The notes beneath the pieces were generated by a model, which worked only from the letters and a program-made list of their open reading frames with translations, was not told where the DNA came from and searched no databases. Positions 35,664 through 40,001 of a DNA stretch of 40,001 nt are shown piece by piece (the first letter of the stretch is position 1; each line of letters begins with the position of its first letter). The position numbers were made by a program, and so were the translations under genes. Location of the stretch: NCBI RefSeq assembly GCF_016704835.1, contig NZ_JADIZJ010000011.1, forward strand, positions 1 to 40,001. Reading direction: 5' to 3'. Origin of the DNA: Sphingopyxis sp. (GTDB lineage Bacteria > Pseudomonadota > Alphaproteobacteria > Sphingomonadales > Sphingomonadaceae).

Positions 35664-36271
35664 GCGGCACACTGCGCGAACACCACGCGGGGTTTCACGT
35701 TGCCGTACCACGTCACCGCAGCGCGCGGCACGGCATACCGGCCGTTCACCGACTGCGCCGGATCGCACGCGGTCCCCGCAGGAACCGTTCCGACCGGCAA
35801 CAACGCCACGGCATCATCCGTGCCGATGAACTGGTAGACCACCAGCGCAGCCACGGTCAGATTCCCCGGTGGATTCGGCGGCGCTTGCAGAATCGTCTTG
35901 CTCACCGCATTCGTCGGCGCAGACTCCAGTCCCGCGACCGTGCGCGAGTACGCGCGAAAGCACCACACGCCCGCCGCCAGTCCCGTGATCGTGTACGTCG
36001 TGGCAGGCGTTGCGACGATCTGCTGGCCCGTCGCCGTGCCGAAATCGCTACCGCTGCAAGTGCCCCACTCGACCCGCGTCGCTGCGAGACTCGTCGGGCC
36101 ACTCGCCGCAATCGCCGACCCGTCGGTATTTTGCGTAGCGAGAGTCCACGTCAGCGCGGCGTCGCCGGCGATCGCTGGACTCGCGCTCACGCAGAGCGCG
36201 ATAGCCGCCAGTGAAGCGATACACCCGGCCCAAGATGACCAACTCAAGCGTCGTGATACACAACTTCGCAT
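35660..36271 (-). CDS. Fn3-like protein with N-terminal signal peptide (203 aa)
   Basis: The N-terminus is a convincing Sec signal peptide: basic start (RSCVSRRLSW), hydrophobic core (CIASLAAIALCVSA) and a cleavage site near SPAIAG. The mature part has a single Fn3-like domain (LTWTLATQNTDGSAIAAS, TTYTITGLAAGVWCFRAYSR) then a beta-rich tail (AALVVYQFIGTDDAVALLPV) ending VKPRVVFAQCAA. It is odd to find a secreted protein directly after the portal gene in the structural cluster; it would reach the periplasm or outside before lysis. Start ATG 36271 (GTG 36274 also possible), 3 bp after the portal stop. Confidence 0.7.
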   Translation of the reverse strand: MRSCVSRRLSWSSWAGCIASLAAIALCVSASPAIAGDAALTWTLATQNTDGSAIAASGPTSLAATRVEWGTCSGSDFGTATGQQIVATPATTYTITGLAAGVWCFRAYSRTVAGLESAPTNAVSKTILQAPPNPPGNLTVAALVVYQFIGTDDAVALLPVGTVPAGTACDPAQSVNGRYAVPRAAVTWYGNVKPRVVFAQCAA

Positions 36272-36274
36272 CAC

Positions 36275-38533
36275 TCAATGCCTTACCGCTTGTGAATTGC
36301 CGGTCCATTGCTTGCCGCCCGGTCCGGTGAGCGTGACCGTTTTGGGCGCGGTCATCGCTTCGATCGCGGCGCCGAGCTGAGCGCCGTTGGCTTGAACGGC
36401 CGACAGAATCGCCTGACTTGCCTGCTGGCTCTGTTGCGCGATCTCCATGAGCGCCGCTTGCAGCGATTGCATGGCCTGTTGAAGCATGGCTTGGGTCTGC
36501 TCGGTGGCAGACGCCATCGCCTGCTCGACGGCCGCTTGTGCGGGCGGCACGGCGGTCGCCTGATCGGCGCGCGCGCGCTGCGTATCGGCGTCCCCTGAAA
36601 GTTCTTGTACGCGCTGCTGCGTGAACTTGAGCGCCTGTTCGAGCATCAAGCGGTGCTGATCCGAGACGCTTAACTGTTGCTTGTGCAGGTCGTCTTTGCC
36701 CTTGGCAATCTCCTGCCTTCCAGCGTCGAGTTCCTTCCTCTGTTCAGGCGTCATGTCCTCACCCGTCTGATTCTGCGGCGGTGGCTGCTCGATGGTCTGC
36801 AAAGCGTCCTCGACGGCCGTTCCGAGACGCGCGCGCCGCGCGATCGCGAGCGCCACTTCCTTCGGAACCTCGACCGGCAGAAGTCCGGCCTGCACGGCTG
36901 GCGCGGCTCCCGCCATAAGCTGGCCGATCGCTTCCGTCACTTCCGCAAGACCCATCATGTCGGCCTGCAATGCGTCCTTCACCGTGCTGTCAGTCTCGAT
37001 GTCGATGCGATACTGCCTCAATCCATCCTGTCGAAGCAAGCCGATGACATCTTCCCACGAGGGCTTGGCGAGCATTTCCTGCAACTGCGGCGGCGGCGGC
37101 GGCGGCGGTTGGCCCTGCGTCTGCGCCTGTTGCGCGGCTTGCTGCATCATGGCTTGCGCCCGCATTTTCTGCTGCTGCGTCGGCAACTGAACGCCAGTGA
37201 TGGCGGCGAAACGCTCCTGGTCGTACCGCTGAGCGTATATTTCCGCTTGAAGCCTCATCGTGTCGCGCAGGAGACGCTGAATCTCCTTCTGCATTTTCTG
37301 CAAGCGCATCGTGCCCCATTCGCTCTTGAGTTTCTGCGCCGTAGCAGTCTCAGAGGCGGACGTGCTGCCTCGAATGATGTCGCTGATGCCGGTGATCTCG
37401 TAAATCGTCTGCTTGATCTGATCGCGTGAGGCGTACAACGCCACCAGCACGCGCTCCAACTTGTCGATCGGCATGATCCAGATGGACTTCTCCAAGCCGC
37501 CCATGTCGGCCATGCCGGAGAGGTTCTGAACGGGGATCATCTGATTGTCACCGGCTTCGATGACTGCGGCCAAGTCCGTCTGCGATCCGGCATAGGCACC
37601 GCGAACTTTCAGGGCATCGACGATCTTGTTGATCCGTGTCGAGACGCGGTTCAGTTCCTTCGCCTGTTCTTTGTACAAGCGATACAGTGGTATCGGCAGC
37701 AGCGATCGAGATTGCACGATGGAATAGGCGGGTCGCGCCATGGGGAAGAAGCCCGTCAGCCCGAGCGGGTCGTCCTCCTGTTTGAGTGGGCCTTCCTTGT
37801 AGCAGGGAGCTATGAACAGTGCACGGCGGGTCGGCTTGTCCCAAATCTCCCACACGCGCGTCGTCTGAAATAGCTCGCGCTCCTGCTTCTCGCTCAACTT
37901 GTCAGTATTCTCGCCGTCGCCGTATTCCAGTTTGTCCGCCATCTCCTGTCCGAACGTCTCCTGAGCCGTCTCGCGCGACATATCGTGCGCGAACGCGACC
38001 CATTGCACGTCGTCCCACCGCTTGCCGGGTCCGCGCGCGAACTCGTCCCACTGAACGTGCTCCCACGGCACCAGCTCGTCGAGCACCTTGTCGCCGTCCA
38101 TCAGCGGGATGTAGCGCACGCGGATCACGCCGCGGCCGGGCAGCAGCATGTCGAGCACGGCGTCCTGCGCGATCTTGTAGGCGTCGTACTGGTCCTGCTC
38201 GTAGCTCAGCGTGCGCTCGATGATCTCCGACGCCTGCTTGCCCACCGGGTCCGCATCGCGGAACCTCCTGCGCACGTCGGGTGTCGGCAACGAGTTGAAC
38301 ACGGCCGGGGCCAGCGTGTCGGTGTTGCTCCACAGAATGTTGAACGAGCTGTTGGCGGTCTTCTCCGCCTCGTACTTCGACCAGACGTCCTTGCCTTCGT
38401 CGCGCCACGCTTTCTCGGTGCGTTTCGCGACATCCAGTTCCGCGAGCCATCGCCTGACGATGCCCTGTGGTGTGCGCTCCATGCTCTGCGCGGTCTCGCG
38501 CTCCGTGACGGCCTCGCCCTCGTAGTCGCTCAC
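36275..38533 (-). CDS. Portal protein, P22-like (752 aa)
   Basis: Forms the dodecameric portal ring through which DNA is packaged and ejected. It has the features of P22-type portals: the start SDYEGEAVTERETAQSMERT, then KAWRDEGKDVWSKYEAEKTA, SSFNILWSNTDTLAPAVFNS and PTPDVRRRFRDADPVGKQAS. In the middle are RALFIAPCYKEGPLKQEDDP, SMADMGGLEKSIWIMP-like segments, and a long C-terminal barrel (FTQQRVQELSGDADTQRARA, AQQSQQASQAILSAVQANGA). A run of seven prolines at about 481-487 comes from a CCG-type repeat. The 752-aa length fits long podovirus portals. Overlaps terL by 4 nt. Confidence 0.9.
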   Translation of the reverse strand: MSDYEGEAVTERETAQSMERTPQGIVRRWLAELDVAKRTEKAWRDEGKDVWSKYEAEKTANSSFNILWSNTDTLAPAVFNSLPTPDVRRRFRDADPVGKQASEIIERTLSYEQDQYDAYKIAQDAVLDMLLPGRGVIRVRYIPLMDGDKVLDELVPWEHVQWDEFARGPGKRWDDVQWVAFAHDMSRETAQETFGQEMADKLEYGDGENTDKLSEKQERELFQTTRVWEIWDKPTRRALFIAPCYKEGPLKQEDDPLGLTGFFPMARPAYSIVQSRSLLPIPLYRLYKEQAKELNRVSTRINKIVDALKVRGAYAGSQTDLAAVIEAGDNQMIPVQNLSGMADMGGLEKSIWIMPIDKLERVLVALYASRDQIKQTIYEITGISDIIRGSTSASETATAQKLKSEWGTMRLQKMQKEIQRLLRDTMRLQAEIYAQRYDQERFAAITGVQLPTQQQKMRAQAMMQQAAQQAQTQGQPPPPPPPQLQEMLAKPSWEDVIGLLRQDGLRQYRIDIETDSTVKDALQADMMGLAEVTEAIGQLMAGAAPAVQAGLLPVEVPKEVALAIARRARLGTAVEDALQTIEQPPPQNQTGEDMTPEQRKELDAGRQEIAKGKDDLHKQQLSVSDQHRLMLEQALKFTQQRVQELSGDADTQRARADQATAVPPAQAAVEQAMASATEQTQAMLQQAMQSLQAALMEIAQQSQQASQAILSAVQANGAQLGAAIEAMTAPKTVTLTGPGGKQWTGNSQAVRH

Positions 38534-40001
38534 GCCTCTGCCTCAATGCGCGCTTTGCGCCGCTGCGCAATGATCTCGTTGATCGTCATGTTCGTGCGGC
38601 CCATCATCGCTTTCTTCGGCTCGTGTCCTTCAACCGATCGCATCCAGGGGCGCGCAAGGCAGCCATAACGGATCGCGTCACCCGAGTGATCCTCACCGTC
38701 CGTGTCCACATCCTCCGGCCGCATCACGTCGTGCTGCAACGCCGGTATCGTGCGAATAGAATGCACACAGGTCGAGAAAAATATCAACATCGCTCGCCCG
38801 TCGCCGTCCCCGCGCAGTCGCGCGCGCACCTGGTCCCACCCGCTCATCGCCCCGCGCGGACCGACGCGCGTGTTGTCGGCGCGGTGAAAGTGAACCCCCC
38901 GCGCCGCCATCCTCTCCGCAATCGACGGCCCGCCGTGGTTCGCAAACGCCGCAGGGTCCAGCACCGAAAAGTCGATCTTCTCCGCGCTGCCCTCCCGATC
39001 CCGTATCCCTTCCGCTACTTCCTCCGCCGTGAGCTTCAACCCCGTGTCCGCCTTCCACTGCCCGCTCGGCGTCGTCGCAATCCCGTACCACTCCCGGTAC
39101 ACCACCAGCGCCCCGCGCGCAAACTCCGGCAAACTCCCGTCGCTCACCGCCATCCAGTACACCGCAAACGGCTTCGCACTCCCCCAGTCCGCCGCCCGGT
39201 ACCTCACCCACTCCTTCGGCAACTCCCGCGGCGACACCACATGCCTCTCACTCCCCCACTCCTCGAAAAACGCCCCCTCGATCACCGACCAGTCCCCGTG
39301 CAACCACGCCTTCACCAGCGTCGAACTCCCCTGCATCTGCAAATTCGCTACGTAGTCGTCCGGCAAATGCGGGTTGTCCTTCAAAAGCGCCGGAATGAAT
39401 ACCCGCTCCCTCTCCACTACCTTCCCCGTGAACGGATTCTCATACCGCTCCATCAGAACCTTCATCCCCGCCGGCCACGGGTCAATGTACCTCTGCTTCA
39501 CCCATAAATGCCCCGGACCTCCCGGATTGCCCGTCGCCCGAAACCCTACCTCCACACCCCTCGAACTCCTCAACGTCGCCATCAACTTCATCACCGGATC
39601 AGCACGCGGAAAATTCGACAACTCCTCCACATAGACCCTGCTGTACTCGTGCCCCTGATACGCCTCCGCGTCCGCATCACTCTCCAAATACGCAAACCTC
39701 AACTGCGCACCGTTCCCCATCGTCCAATACTTGTCCGCTTCGTGATAAACCGCACCCAACCTCCCATATAACTTCTTGCTCTCGTCTATCATCTTCACTA
39801 ACTGCGTCCGCTCCCGCCTCACCACCAGACCACTCGCCTCCCTCCCCCACCTTTGCGCATGATTCAGCCACTCCCCCAACATCCCCGCCGTCTTCCCACC
39901 TCCCCTCGCCCCTCCGTAAAAAACCTCAAATACCGGACACCCTATCATCCAACTCTGCGGACCCGCGTTCGGACGCCAGATTACTTCCTCGACAGACTCG
40001 T
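38530..40001 (-). CDS. Terminase large subunit (TerL), 5' end beyond the window
   Basis: Motor and nuclease that drives DNA into the capsid. Seen: Walker A GGARGGGKT in VFEVFYGGARGGGKTAGM, Walker B/EYSRVYVEELSNF (acidic, ending E), coupling RATGNPGGPGHLWVK, and nuclease acidic residues in YRAADWGSAKPFAVYW (Asp), FSVLDPAAFANHGG (Asp) and EDHSGDAIRYG (Asp). The frame is open to the end of the window (about 17 more codons, NAGPQSW before the first ATG at 39948), so the real start lies just outside. The ATPase half (right of about 38880) has unusual codon use, rich in AGG, GGG and TTG, unlike the CGC/CTG use of the genome; the nuclease half is normal. Overlaps the portal gene by 4 nt. Confidence 0.9.
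   Translation of the reverse strand, partial: ESVEEVIWRPNAGPQSWMIGCPVFEVFYGGARGGGKTAGMLGEWLNHAQRWGREASGLVVRRERTQLVKMIDESKKLYGRLGAVYHEADKYWTMGNGAQLRFAYLESDADAEAYQGHEYSRVYVEELSNFPRADPVMKLMATLRSSRGVEVGFRATGNPGGPGHLWVKQRYIDPWPAGMKVLMERYENPFTGKVVERERVFIPALLKDNPHLPDDYVANLQMQGSSTLVKAWLHGDWSVIEGAFFEEWGSERHVVSPRELPKEWVRYRAADWGSAKPFAVYWMAVSDGSLPEFARGALVVYREWYGIATTPSGQWKADTGLKLTAEEVAEGIRDREGSAEKIDFSVLDPAAFANHGGPSIAERMAARGVHFHRADNTRVGPRGAMSGWDQVRARLRGDGDGRAMLIFFSTCVHSIRTIPALQHDVMRPEDVDTDGEDHSGDAIRYGCLARPWMRSVEGHEPKKAMMGRTNMTINEIIAQRRKARIEAEA

Noticed and set aside
38623..39507. 294-aa plus-strand ORF opposite terL
   Set aside because: Pro/Arg/His-rich shadow of the purine-rich terL coding strand.
1..40001. 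tRNA genes, rRNA, insertion sequences, riboswitches
   Set aside because: No cloverleaf-like segments with a T-loop consensus, transposase genes or terminal inverted repeats were recognised by eye; a tRNAscan or Rfam search was not possible.

Overview
The window is almost entirely one bacteriophage genome, or a nearly complete prophage. It is GC-rich, gene-dense and full of 1-20 nt start/stop overlaps. The late genes are those of a short-tailed, P22-like virus: TerS and TerL, a 752-aa portal, scaffold, major capsid protein, adaptor and hub proteins resembling P22 gp4 and gp10, three large proteins that look like internal or ejected virion proteins, and a tail fibre. There is no tape-measure protein, tail tube or sheath. 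A nested Rz/Rz1 spanin pair shows a Gram-negative host. The GC content and gene families suggest Burkholderia or other Betaproteobacteria, but that is inference. No integrase, excisionase or CI-like repressor was seen.

Layout. The small terminase gene (1-525) lies on the minus strand at the extreme left, and the large terminase gene runs off the right end, also on the minus strand. The map is therefore best read as circular or circularly permuted, cut between terS and terL. Bases 526-1152 hold no gene. They carry an array of TAGCG-core hexamers at 9-bp spacing, a perfect 16-bp tandem repeat and candidate promoters, which fits an origin, operator or packaging site. The early/middle region (1153-17157) is on the plus strand, apart from one SF2 helicase on the minus strand (5201-6580). 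It opens with small unknown proteins and a sliding-clamp-like protein. A recombination block follows (YqaJ exonuclease, RecT annealase), then nucleases (VRR-NUC, MmcB-like), a TOPRIM plus VapE-type primase-helicase, a DNA methyltransferase fused to a zinc ribbon, a DHH phosphoesterase and a duplicated small gene.

The late region (40001 to 17118) is on the minus strand. Its order in transcription is TerL, portal, a 4.4-kb beta-rich accessory block (signal-peptide Fn3-like protein, tiny WWW peptide, Fn3-like protein, beta-helix protein, a protein with ten 21-residue repeats and others), zinc-ribbon protein, scaffold, capsid, decoration-like protein, a strong hairpin terminator, coiled-coil protein, adaptor, hub, GNAT acetyltransferase, internal virion proteins, tail fibre, a Gly-rich protein and the lysis cassette.

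The most unusual features are: the 9-bp-phased TAGCG array; hairpin-plus-RBS modules repeated before three consecutive small genes; a Gly-rich tail gene readable only through two -1 shifts, each at a run of five identical bases; a (GGT)8 microsatellite encoding a poly-Gly linker in a lysis-region membrane protein; a scaffold with the same 16-residue motif at both ends; a 98-bp direct duplication around one gene; and a TerL gene whose 5' part has very different codon use.
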